Assembly: GCA_947630625.1 (NCBI GenBank)
Contig: CANRIL010000001.1
Coordinates: 1-47,354, forward strand
Origin: an uncultured Clostridia bacterium
GTDB lineage: Bacteria; Bacillota; Clostridia; Oscillospirales; CAG-272
Length of the DNA: 47,354 nucleotides
Direction: 5' to 3'
Below, piece after piece: positions 16,865 through 25,278 of this stretch (positions within the stretch are counted from its first letter, which is position 1; each line of letters opens with the position of its first letter). The notes beneath the pieces are model-generated. The model made no database searches and was not told the origin of the DNA. It was given only the letters and a program-made list of their open reading frames with translations. Both the position numbers and the translations under genes were made by a program.

Positions 16865-19800
16865 GTGAACATAAACGCGGCGCCGGAAGCCGGGGCAGCG
16901 CTGCGCCCCCGCGGACGGAGAAAAAAGCAGCGCGACATAATATATTTGCCGACAAAGCAAAGCCATGACAGAACGACGTTCATAATCGGCTACGCGTGCC
17001 GCGCGCTGCTCGCGGCACTGTTCGTTTTCGGGCTCTGCTTCTTTGTCGCCGACGCGTTTTGCCTCGTTCCGGACAGGGCGGGGGCTGACACGATCTTTTT
17101 CTCTGCGCTCTTCTTTTCCGCCGCGCTGTCGCTTTTGTGCTGCGGCGGCGGAATTTCTGCCGTCGGCGCGGCTGCGCTCGTCGGCGGAATTTTTGCGCGG
17201 CTCGCCGTTGTTTCGGTAGATTTGATCGAGGTCGTGCGGCAGGCCGTCGTTTCCCAGCATAACGCGATAATCGACAGGATAATATTTGCCGGACTCACAA
17301 CGGTCCATACGCTTTATCTTGCCCCCGGCGGGGAGACGATATATCCGGAAGAAGAGATCGCAAAGGTCGGTCTGTTTCTTCTGACGCTGCTTATTGCGTT
17401 TTTGATCGTGCCTGTCATAGTCAAGCGCGTGTCCGCCCTATATGTCGCGCTTGTGACGGCTGTGTTCGTCGTTCCTGCCTCGCTTTATAACATTATCCGC
17501 GAAAACTGGGGCTTTTCGTTCCTTGTGACGGCGATCGCCGGCGTGTTCGTGTTATGGACGTATGACAGGAGCTACACAAAAAATTCAAGGAAAAAGCGAT
17601 TCGTCACCGCGGACGAGCCTGTGGGCATACTTGAAGACGAAGCGGACGGCAAACCTCGCCGCAAAAAAAAGGATAAAAAAGCCAAAAAGGAGCGCGTCGG
17701 AGGCAAGGACAAGGTCGACGACAGCATATATATTCTTGAAAGCAACGCCGACAAACGCAAAAGGATCCGCGCGGAGCGCGCGGCCGAAAAGCGTATTTTA
17801 AAGGTTGAAAAGCGCGAATACAAGCTGCGCGCGAAGGAGAAGCGCCGGTCGGAAAAGCTTGACCGGAAGACTGTTTACGAAAACGCCGCGCTCGGCGGCA
17901 TAACCGGTATCGCGGCGGCGGCGATGGCGTTTTTGATAATCGTTTTACCGGCGAACTTTGTCAAGGAGAGCAACGGGGGGATACCGTATCTGAGCGACAT
18001 CGTTTCCGGGGTGCGCAAATATGTGAACGCATATTTCTGGAGCCAGGAGGTCGACCTCAATCACGTGTCGTCGTCCGGTCTTGACAATTTTTCCGGCAAT
18101 ATGTCGGGTCCGCGCCCGACGGAAACGGTTTATCCCGAATATCAGGATGTCGTGATAGCCACGGTCGAGGTCCCGTACAACGCGCCCGTGTATCTGCGCT
18201 CATGGCTCGGCACGCGGTATGAGAACGATCATTGGTATTCCGCGACGCTTTCGGAAATTGACGATTATAAGGAAAAATTCGGCGAAACCTTCACGCCGGA
18301 GAAGATAACGGAGAACTATTATCAGGCGATGTATCCGACGTATGCGAATTACGCAAAATCGTCGGCATACGGCGACAACACGATGCTCGGATTTTTGATC
18401 GAGCGCGTCAGCGTCACCCGCAAAAACGGGGGAACGACGCTTTTGTATCTCCCTTCGTTTGTCCGTCCGTCGACGGGGATACTCGCGTACAATTCGGATT
18501 CGAAGACAATTCTGCCGTACAGCTTATATTATGACGGCATATGGACATCGAATTTCTTCTTTGAAGGGACGAGCTACACGACGGAATCACTTGTGACGAC
18601 GATGAGATATCCGGAAATCGGTTCTGTTTATGCGAGAGGGACATCGGAATATCTCAAAACGACCGAGCTCATTGCGTCCGGCGAACCCGACAACATGGTC
18701 GGTCAGGACGATGCCATGATACTGGCTTATGTCGGCGAATATGCGAGTGAGCTTGGGATCGAAGACATACAATCTTCGCTCTTATATAGGTATATCACAT
18801 CAATGACCGACGAGCAGCGCACCGAGGTGCGCGAAGGGGCGAAGCTCGAACGCGAATATGCGGAGTACGTCCGCTCAACTTATCTCGGCATGGACAGGCG
18901 GGACGAGGGACTAATCTATAACCTCGCAAAGCAGGCGCTGGCGGACGCCGGACTTACGCTTACGCCCGGCTCGATCGGCGAGGAAAGTTACCACGAAACG
19001 GCGCTCGCGATCATAGATTATCTCAGAAACAATTATAATTATTCGATAACTGACCCGGAAGCTGAGGGAACCGATGAAACAGCGACAGGAACGGAGCCCG
19101 GGACGGAGGCAGAAACTGAACCGGAAACAGAGGCGGACACGTCAGATGAGCTTGAAGAATCCGGAAAAACGGCGATTAACACGTTTTTGACGGAGACTCA
19201 CACGGGGTACTGCGTTCAGTTCGCGTCCTCGCTCGTGTTGATGCTGCGCTCTCTCGGAATACCGGCGAGGTATTGCGAGGGCTATATCGCGACCGATTTT
19301 TCATCCGGCTTCGGAACAGACCGCGAAGCGGCGCTCTACTATTCGACAGACATACTTGACAGCAACGCGCACGCGTGGGTCGAGGTCTATTATGACGGGC
19401 TCGGCTGGGTGCAGTACGAGGCAACCCCGTCGTATCACGACGCGATGTACGGAAACGGGCTTTCCGAGCCGCCGATCAATTCGGTCGACCCGCGCCCGCC
19501 TGTGCAGGAGCAGGAGCCGCAGCAGCCGGTGGTCGACCCGACGGAAGAACAGCCGTCCGAGCTGCCGCAGGAAGATCCGATCGACGTGGCAAGGCTCGCG
19601 GCGATCATATTGGCGATCGCGGCGGCGGTGCTGCTCGTCATAGGCTTGACGGTCTATTTCATTCTGTTCGCAAAGCGGAGCCGGCGCGCCGTTAAGGCGA
19701 GAAACGAGCTGATTGAAAGGTGCCGCGACAAGGCGAGCGTGAACGCGATGACCGAAGAGGAGCTGCGCGACGTTGCGCACAGGCTCGACCTCGGAATATT

Positions 19801-20071
19801 TGACGTTTACCACGCGCTCGGACTTTCGCCGGAAACGGGCGAGCTTTCTGACGAATACGCGGAGCGGCTCGACAGCTGCATCGGCGGCGCGTCCGACACG
19901 GGCACAAAAACGGTGCTCGACCTCGTAAGCCGTGAGGAATTCGGTCATTCGCTCACGCGGGACATGTTGGGAACGCTTGCCGGATACTACTACGACCTGA
20001 CAAAGAACGTGTATGAAGGGCTTTCGCTGAAGGACAAATTCGTCCTGCGCGGGGTGTTTCACGTCGTATAA
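16865..20071 (+). CDS. TgpA-like membrane transglutaminase-domain protein
   Basis: A 1068-residue protein with GTG start and AAGGAG 9-10 bases upstream. Five N-terminal membrane helices (about 40-230) are followed by a highly basic cytoplasmic loop (about 237-340), a sixth helix (about 345-365), and a large extracytoplasmic region. The transglutaminase/cysteine-protease core there shows Cys783 in TGYCVQFASS and His836 in SNAHAWVEVYY; the usual third-residue Asp is replaced by Glu in WVQYEATP. A Thr/Glu-rich segment lies before the Cys. A final helix (about 910-935) and a cytoplasmic helical tail end the protein. Family members may process or crosslink surface proteins or peptidoglycan; the substrate is unknown. 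Third gene of the MoxR operon. Confidence 0.88.
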   Translation: MNINAAPEAGAALRPRGRRKKQRDIIYLPTKQSHDRTTFIIGYACRALLAALFVFGLCFFVADAFCLVPDRAGADTIFFSALFFSAALSLLCCGGGISAVGAAALVGGIFARLAVVSVDLIEVVRQAVVSQHNAIIDRIIFAGLTTVHTLYLAPGGETIYPEEEIAKVGLFLLTLLIAFLIVPVIVKRVSALYVALVTAVFVVPASLYNIIRENWGFSFLVTAIAGVFVLWTYDRSYTKNSRKKRFVTADEPVGILEDEADGKPRRKKKDKKAKKERVGGKDKVDDSIYILESNADKRKRIRAERAAEKRILKVEKREYKLRAKEKRRSEKLDRKTVYENAALGGITGIAAAAMAFLIIVLPANFVKESNGGIPYLSDIVSGVRKYVNAYFWSQEVDLNHVSSSGLDNFSGNMSGPRPTETVYPEYQDVVIATVEVPYNAPVYLRSWLGTRYENDHWYSATLSEIDDYKEKFGETFTPEKITENYYQAMYPTYANYAKSSAYGDNTMLGFLIERVSVTRKNGGTTLLYLPSFVRPSTGILAYNSDSKTILPYSLYYDGIWTSNFFFEGTSYTTESLVTTMRYPEIGSVYARGTSEYLKTTELIASGEPDNMVGQDDAMILAYVGEYASELGIEDIQSSLLYRYITSMTDEQRTEVREGAKLEREYAEYVRSTYLGMDRRDEGLIYNLAKQALADAGLTLTPGSIGEESYHETALAIIDYLRNNYNYSITDPEAEGTDETATGTEPGTEAETEPETEADTSDELEESGKTAINTFLTETHTGYCVQFASSLVLMLRSLGIPARYCEGYIATDFSSGFGTDREAALYYSTDILDSNAHAWVEVYYDGLGWVQYEATPSYHDAMYGNGLSEPPINSVDPRPPVQEQEPQQPVVDPTEEQPSELPQEDPIDVARLAAIILAIAAAVLLVIGLTVYFILFAKRSRRAVKARNELIERCRDKASVNAMTEEELRDVAHRLDLGIFDVYHALGLSPETGELSDEYAERLDSCIGGASDTGTKTVLDLVSREEFGHSLTRDMLGTLAGYYYDLTKNVYEGLSLKDKFVLRGVFHVV

Positions 20072-22177
20072 ATGTCGGCGATATCGGGGTGGATGATGAA
20101 TACGGTTTACAGCAAATACACGCGCGGCGCGCTCACGGTAAAATATATTAAGGACGACAGCGGAAATGTCGGGCTGTCGATATTGCCGTGCGGCATGCAC
20201 GGCGACAAATACGACGGCAGGGAAATAGAACCGCTCGTGCAGCTTCATGTGCGCGGCGACATGCTACCGGGCGGTTATGCAAACGGCGCGACGATGTGCG
20301 GCTCGCAATCGAGCGCGTCAATGAAATTTAGCCGCCAATATGAAGACAAAGATTCGATCGTGACCGAGCTTACTGACGGCGGTGGCAGATTCGCGCGCCA
20401 TACGCTCATATTTCGTCGCCGCGCGGTCGAAATAAAGACCGAATTTGTAAACAACACATGCGAGCCGCTGACGCTTGAAATGATCTCGAGCGCATCTTTC
20501 GGCATGCTGTCGCCGTATACGGAAGGGGAGCAGCCGCGCGCGCTCCGGATAATGACGGCGAGGAGCCATTGGAGCTCGGAAGGGCGCATCACCTCGGATA
20601 CGGCGGAGTCGCTTGACCTTGAGGTGAGCTGGCAGCGGACAGGCGTGCGCGTGCACAAAATCGGGCAGACGGGCTCGATGCCGGTGCGCGGTTATTTTCC
20701 GTTTATCGCGGTTACAGATACAGAACATAACGTCACGTGGGCGTCGTCCGTCTCGGCGTCTGCATCATGGCAGATCGAGGCAAGGCGGCGAGACACAGGG
20801 CTGTCGGTCAGCGGCGGGCTTGCAGATTATGATTACGGACATTGGGCGAAGACGGTCATGCCGGGTGAAACTTTTTCCGCCCCGCCGATGTATGTCACCG
20901 CCGTTTCGGGCGACCTTGACGACGCGTGCGACGCGCTGCTTGACGCTTCGCGGCAGAAAAAGCCGGACAATACCGGCGCGCTGCCCGTCATGTTCAACGA
21001 ATTCTGCACCACATGGGGTAACCCGTCGCACGAAAACATAAAGAGCATAATAAAGGCGCTTTCGGGGCGCGGATTTGAATATTTCGTTATTGACTGCGGC
21101 TGGTTCCGCGACAGCAAAAACGGATGGTGGGACACTGTCGGTGACTGGAACGCGGACACGGACAAGCTTTTCCCCGGCGGGTTCGGAGAAACTGTCTCGA
21201 TGATAAAAAATGCCGGCATGGTGCCGGGCATCTGGTTTGAGCCGGAGACGTGCGGACGTGCGTCCGAGTTATGGCATCATGAAGAAATGCTCCTGCACCG
21301 TGACGGGCACGTGATAGACACTGGCTCGCGCCGGTTTCTCGATATGCGGCTGCGGCAGACGAGGGAATATCTGTGCGAGAAGGTCATAGCGCCGCTCCGC
21401 GATAACGGATTCGGTTACGTAAAGATAGATTATAACGACTGCACGGGCATCGGGTGCGACGGCGCTGAATCGCTCGGAGAAGGGCTGCGGCAGAATATTG
21501 AATCAAGCCTCGATTTTTACGGCGAGCTTCGCCGCGAGTGTCCGGGGATCATAATGGAGAACTGCTCCTCCGGCGGACACAGGCTCTCGCCGGCGTTCAT
21601 GGAGCGGTTCGACATGGCTTCCTTCTCGGACGCGCACGAGTGCGTTTACATACCGATCATCGCCGCGAACCTCCATAGGCTTATATTGCCGGAGCAGTCG
21701 CAGATATGGGCAGTGCTTCACGGGTCTGACAGCCTAAGGCGTATACATTATTCGATGGTGAACACATTCCTTGGCGTGATGTGCCTTTCGGGCGATATAT
21801 ATACGCTTGGGGATGACGCATGGCGCGTCGTGGAGGATGATATCGCATTTTACAGGCGCGTGCGCCATATCATAAAGGACGGGCGCTCCCGCATTTACAG
21901 GGGCGGTCTTGCCGATGAATATGACGCCGGATCATACCGCGACCCGAAGGGGTGGCAGGCGGTCGTAAGGACGTGCGGAGATGAAACGCTCGCCGTGCTG
22001 CATGCGTTCGGAGGCGAACACAGCGGGGCGATAAAGCTGTCGGTCAACGCCGACGATATTGACTCCGTCGCTGCAATTGACGGCGAGGCGGAGGTCACGC
22101 TCAGCGACGGGATGCTCTCCGTCCTTATGCCTGAGGATTTCACCGCCGTTGCCGTATATTTAAAAAAGCGCGGTTGA
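20072..22177 (+). CDS. Alpha-galactosidase, GH36 family
   Basis: A 701-residue glycoside hydrolase of GH36 length. Motifs are FVIDCGWFRD, WWDTVGDWNAD, GIWFEPE, the nucleophile Asp453 in VKIDYN, ENCSSGG, and acid/base Asp520 in FSDAHE. An N-terminal beta-sandwich and a C-terminal beta domain flank the barrel. It should release terminal alpha-galactose from oligosaccharides such as raffinose or melibiose; other alpha-galactosides are possible. No signal peptide, so it acts on imported sugars. The ATG directly follows the TgpA-like stop with no gap and only a distant GGGGTG, suggesting coupled translation. In-frame ATGs at 20093 and 20096 are alternatives. Its place at the end of an envelope operon is unexpected. 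Confidence 0.92.
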   Translation: MSAISGWMMNTVYSKYTRGALTVKYIKDDSGNVGLSILPCGMHGDKYDGREIEPLVQLHVRGDMLPGGYANGATMCGSQSSASMKFSRQYEDKDSIVTELTDGGGRFARHTLIFRRRAVEIKTEFVNNTCEPLTLEMISSASFGMLSPYTEGEQPRALRIMTARSHWSSEGRITSDTAESLDLEVSWQRTGVRVHKIGQTGSMPVRGYFPFIAVTDTEHNVTWASSVSASASWQIEARRRDTGLSVSGGLADYDYGHWAKTVMPGETFSAPPMYVTAVSGDLDDACDALLDASRQKKPDNTGALPVMFNEFCTTWGNPSHENIKSIIKALSGRGFEYFVIDCGWFRDSKNGWWDTVGDWNADTDKLFPGGFGETVSMIKNAGMVPGIWFEPETCGRASELWHHEEMLLHRDGHVIDTGSRRFLDMRLRQTREYLCEKVIAPLRDNGFGYVKIDYNDCTGIGCDGAESLGEGLRQNIESSLDFYGELRRECPGIIMENCSSGGHRLSPAFMERFDMASFSDAHECVYIPIIAANLHRLILPEQSQIWAVLHGSDSLRRIHYSMVNTFLGVMCLSGDIYTLGDDAWRVVEDDIAFYRRVRHIIKDGRSRIYRGGLADEYDAGSYRDPKGWQAVVRTCGDETLAVLHAFGGEHSGAIKLSVNADDIDSVAAIDGEAEVTLSDGMLSVLMPEDFTAVAVYLKKRG

Positions 22178-22231
22178 AACTCTGACACTGTAAATGGCGG
22201 TCACGTTTTGGCTTACGAAAGGTTGACAGAC

Positions 22232-22303
22232 AAAAAAATACCCCTTCCTTGACGGATGAAGTGAACTTGCAGCGGTTTCGCTTTCATCATTTAAAGGGAA
22301 GGG
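22232..22303 (-). terminator. Terminator of the envelope operon, long hairpin
   Basis: Outer arms CCCTTCC and GGAAGGG enclose inner arms around GATGAAG/CTTTCATC. On the minus strand the hairpin is followed by TATTTTTTTGTC, so it ends the minus-strand operon. It may also slow plus-strand transcripts from the alpha-galactosidase gene. The loop is long (about 20 bases) for a simple terminator. Confidence 0.65.
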
Positions 22304-22360
22304 ATAATTTTATTAAAAATAAGTTGTTCGAATGATTTCGGTTTGCTTACTCGGAGGGAA

Positions 22361-23755
22361 TTATTCGCCTATACGGTATTCTTCTCCGTTATAAACGGCG
22401 ACGCGGACGGAAGAGAAGCTCTCCCACAAATCCTTCGGGAAATATGCGGAAAATCCGTTGTCACCGAGCTCTGCCGTTTCGAGCAGTTCCTGCTCGAAGA
22501 TCGGGAACGCCTCGTATGCCTGCGTTTTCCCGTCGACCTCGGCGAGCAGATAAATGCGGTTTGATGTGCCGAGATATTTTTCATCCACTGTCCCGTAGAC
22601 GTGGACGTTTCCGTTTTTCACTTCCGTAAATATTTCGACCGACCCCGGTTCCATGCGCTTTGCAGAGACGGAAAGCTCCGTCTTCACTGCTTCCATGACC
22701 GGGGCTTTTGCTGCGAGGTTCGGAATATTGCGCTCAACGATTTCAAGGATACATACGTCGGCATCGTATCTCTCGACGAGCCCGGTTTCAAAAGGGTATG
22801 CGCGTGAGAATACCGCTTCTTTAAAGCTGTCGGCGAAATATACGTGCATCGTGTTGCAGAAGGAATCGCGGTACATTACAAGATTGCCTTCGCCATTCGG
22901 ATTTCTTGTGCGGAGCGTTATCGCGTCCGGCGCTTTTTCGTGTGAGACGATATCGTAGCCGAAATCCGTGTCGGGGTAATACTGAGTGTCCGGCGCGGCG
23001 GAGTCCGCATACAGCATGACGGCAAGGTCGCCGCTCCAGTCATCTCGCGCCGTGAACGTCAGGCCGTCAAAAACCTTGTAGGGGAAGTTGGCTTTTTCCA
23101 TGATCGAACGGTATCCTGTGAGCGCGCCGCGGTAATCCCAGTGGCTGTCTGTGCGCTGATAGAGCGTGTCCTCGTCAGTCTCGATCGCCGACTTCACATC
23201 AGCGTAAGTGATCCCGCTTTCTTTGAGCGCCCCGGTGAGCAGCTCAAGATTTCCGTCATCTTTTTGAGGGATGTAATAAAACGGCATTTTGTCGGGGTAA
23301 ACCGTGTTCTTGTTCGGTATTATCGCGACTGTAAACGTCGCCCCGTCAGCCTCGGCTTTGTCGCGCCACAATTCGAGAGTATGTACGATATTGTTTATGT
23401 TCCGCCGGGAAAGCGTCGGTGCGTTTAAATAGTCGTTTTTGGTTTCGGCGTAAAACAGCCACCCGTCCTTGCCGACGATGATTTTTTCTTCGGAAGACCT
23501 GCCGAAAAGGGAAGACTGAATTATACTGTTTGCGCTGGCGAGCATCCGGCGGAACCCGATGTGATCGGATATATAATCATCAAGTTCGTCCGTATAATTT
23601 TCGTTCAGCCCGCCCTCTGACTTGATAAGCGACGGAAACTGTGCCAGCGTCCGGTTTTCGGTCGAGCCGTCGTCTGAAAAGAGCGGCATTGTGAGCGACG
23701 GCAGGAGAAGCAGCGCTATAAAAACAATTACATAAGCGACTGTAAGCTTTTTCAT
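22361..23755 (-). CDS. AlgJ/AlgX-like (DHHW family) SGNH acetyltransferase-type protein
   Basis: A 464-residue protein with an N-terminal membrane anchor (LTVAYVIVFIALLLLPSLTMPLF). The AlgJ/DHHW-type SGNH fold is indicated by ENRTLAQFPSL, DHIGFR, GKDGWLFY, TDSHWDYRGA (Asp and His of the catalytic set) and MYRDSF (nucleophile Ser). In alginate and related systems such proteins work with an MBOAT partner to O-acetylate extracellular polysaccharide; the MBOAT gene lies immediately upstream, 13 bp away. A C-terminal beta-rich domain of about 100 residues follows. ATG 23755 has AGGAG 10 bases upstream; the longer frame only overlaps the MBOAT gene. It likely transfers acyl groups to a surface glycan outside the membrane. 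Confidence 0.85.
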   Translation of the reverse strand: MKKLTVAYVIVFIALLLLPSLTMPLFSDDGSTENRTLAQFPSLIKSEGGLNENYTDELDDYISDHIGFRRMLASANSIIQSSLFGRSSEEKIIVGKDGWLFYAETKNDYLNAPTLSRRNINNIVHTLELWRDKAEADGATFTVAIIPNKNTVYPDKMPFYYIPQKDDGNLELLTGALKESGITYADVKSAIETDEDTLYQRTDSHWDYRGALTGYRSIMEKANFPYKVFDGLTFTARDDWSGDLAVMLYADSAAPDTQYYPDTDFGYDIVSHEKAPDAITLRTRNPNGEGNLVMYRDSFCNTMHVYFADSFKEAVFSRAYPFETGLVERYDADVCILEIVERNIPNLAAKAPVMEAVKTELSVSAKRMEPGSVEIFTEVKNGNVHVYGTVDEKYLGTSNRIYLLAEVDGKTQAYEAFPIFEQELLETAELGDNGFSAYFPKDLWESFSSVRVAVYNGEEYRIGE

Positions 23756-23768
23756 CCGCTGTTTTCTC

Positions 23769-25271
23769 CTAAAATCTGAAATAAATGAACGGGCTGTAGC
23801 TGCCGGATGCAAGTGACATATAGCAGAGCACGAGCACCGCGACGCTTGCCGCCATCATGATCGGTTCGAGCCTGATTTTAGCAGTGCTGCCGTCTTCAGT
23901 AGTGATGTTTGCAGCGCCGAAGAAACGCGTCCAAAGCATATGCGGGAGCGGGGTAGAGCCGATTATCGCGACTGCGAGAATGAATATGTGATACGGTGAG
24001 AGAAACGGAACAGCCGCTGCGTATCCGACGCCGCCGTCAGCGCCGAATCCGAACATCGCTGCCAAAAATTCACCCGCCTGACCTATAGTGTCGGCTCTGA
24101 AAAGGACAAAGCCGATGAGCACGGCGAATATCGTATATATGCGTGAAAGCGTCTTCCACAAGACGGAGAGAATACGATTTGAGCCGACGGCAGCCCATAC
24201 GCCTTTTTCCTGCCTTTGCTTGCTGTAAGCAGGGATCACGCCTGTTGATTCGGCGACGAGCAGCGCACCGTGATATGCTCCCCAAAAGAGGAACGTCCAG
24301 TTTGCGCCGTGCCAGATACCTGTTGCCAAAAAGACGATGCAGCGGTTGAGAAGCGTCCGGACTTTGCCGCGCCTGTTGCCGCCGAGCGGTATATACAAGT
24401 ATTCGCGGAACCACGTCGACAGCGAGATATGCCATCTGTGCCAGAAATCCTGTATGCTGACGGCTGTGTAAGGATACCGGAAGTTTTCGGCGAATTCGAA
24501 CCCAAACATGCGCCCGAGCCCGATCGCCATATCGGAATAACCGGAAAAATCAAAATAAATCTGGAACAGATACGATATCGAGCCGACCCAGGCGGCAAGC
24601 ACGCCGACCTCTCCGGGTGCAAGCGAAAAGACCGTATCCGCCGCGAGCGCCATCACGTCCGAGATGAGGACTTTTTTCCCAAGCCCGCAAATAAAGCGGA
24701 AGCTGCCGCGCTTGATGCCTTCAGCCGTAACACGCCTGTCCGTTATCTGGTCGGCGACGTCGCGGTACTTGATTATGGGTCCCGCTATAAGCTGCGGGAA
24801 AAACGATATGTACAGTAAAAGGCGCGGAAAGCTTCGCTGCGATTCCGCCTCGCCGCGATATACGTCAATGACATAGGAGAGCGCCTGAAACGTGTAAAAC
24901 GAGATACCGATCGGAAGCCTGATCTCCGGCACCGGAACATGCAGGGAGGCAGGAAGCGCCATATTCAGCGCCGTGGCGGCGAATCCCAAATACTTGAATA
25001 CGAACAGCAAGGAAATATTCAAAACTACCGCCATGCCGACAACGCGCTTTGATTTTTTCCTGCCGAGCATGAGCCCGAGAAAATAGTTTACAGCGACCGA
25101 TACCAAAAGCAGGATCACATATAACTGCTCGCCGTAAGTATAAAACAGTATGCTCGCGATGATAAGAAGCGCGTTTTTCAGCGCCATTGACCGCTTGCCG
25201 GGCAATACTGTATGAAGCAGCAGTACGGCAGGCAGAAAAAACGACAGAAAAGCGAAGGAGCTGAATTCCAT
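23769..25271 (-). CDS. MBOAT-family membrane O-acyltransferase (AlgI/DltB-like)
   Basis: A 500-residue polytopic membrane protein with about 10 hydrophobic helices. MBOAT hallmarks are RLPIGISFYTFQALSYVIDVYRG, FFPQLIAGPIIKY, DFSGYSDMAIGLG, DFWHRWHISLSTWFREYLYIPLGGNRRG and the active-site region WHGANWTFLFWGAYHG with the conserved His. It should pass acetyl groups across the membrane to a wall or exopolysaccharide acceptor through the neighbouring AlgJ-like protein. The start is ATG 25271; the longer frame overlaps the upstream lipoprotein gene, whose stop lies just 7 bases before this ATG. No clear ribosome site, so coupling to the upstream gene is likely. Confidence 0.92.
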   Translation of the reverse strand: MEFSSFAFLSFFLPAVLLLHTVLPGKRSMALKNALLIIASILFYTYGEQLYVILLLVSVAVNYFLGLMLGRKKSKRVVGMAVVLNISLLFVFKYLGFAATALNMALPASLHVPVPEIRLPIGISFYTFQALSYVIDVYRGEAESQRSFPRLLLYISFFPQLIAGPIIKYRDVADQITDRRVTAEGIKRGSFRFICGLGKKVLISDVMALAADTVFSLAPGEVGVLAAWVGSISYLFQIYFDFSGYSDMAIGLGRMFGFEFAENFRYPYTAVSIQDFWHRWHISLSTWFREYLYIPLGGNRRGKVRTLLNRCIVFLATGIWHGANWTFLFWGAYHGALLVAESTGVIPAYSKQRQEKGVWAAVGSNRILSVLWKTLSRIYTIFAVLIGFVLFRADTIGQAGEFLAAMFGFGADGGVGYAAAVPFLSPYHIFILAVAIIGSTPLPHMLWTRFFGAANITTEDGSTAKIRLEPIMMAASVAVLVLCYMSLASGSYSPFIYFRF

Positions 25272-25278
25272 AAAAGCT

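Noticed and set aside
19301-20248. 315-residue open frame on the minus strand
   Set aside because: Antisense shadow of the TgpA-like gene with low-complexity Arg/Val/His content.
22178-22360. Riboswitch or regulatory RNA
   Set aside because: The long hairpin is better explained as a terminator because TATTTTTTT follows it on the minus strand.
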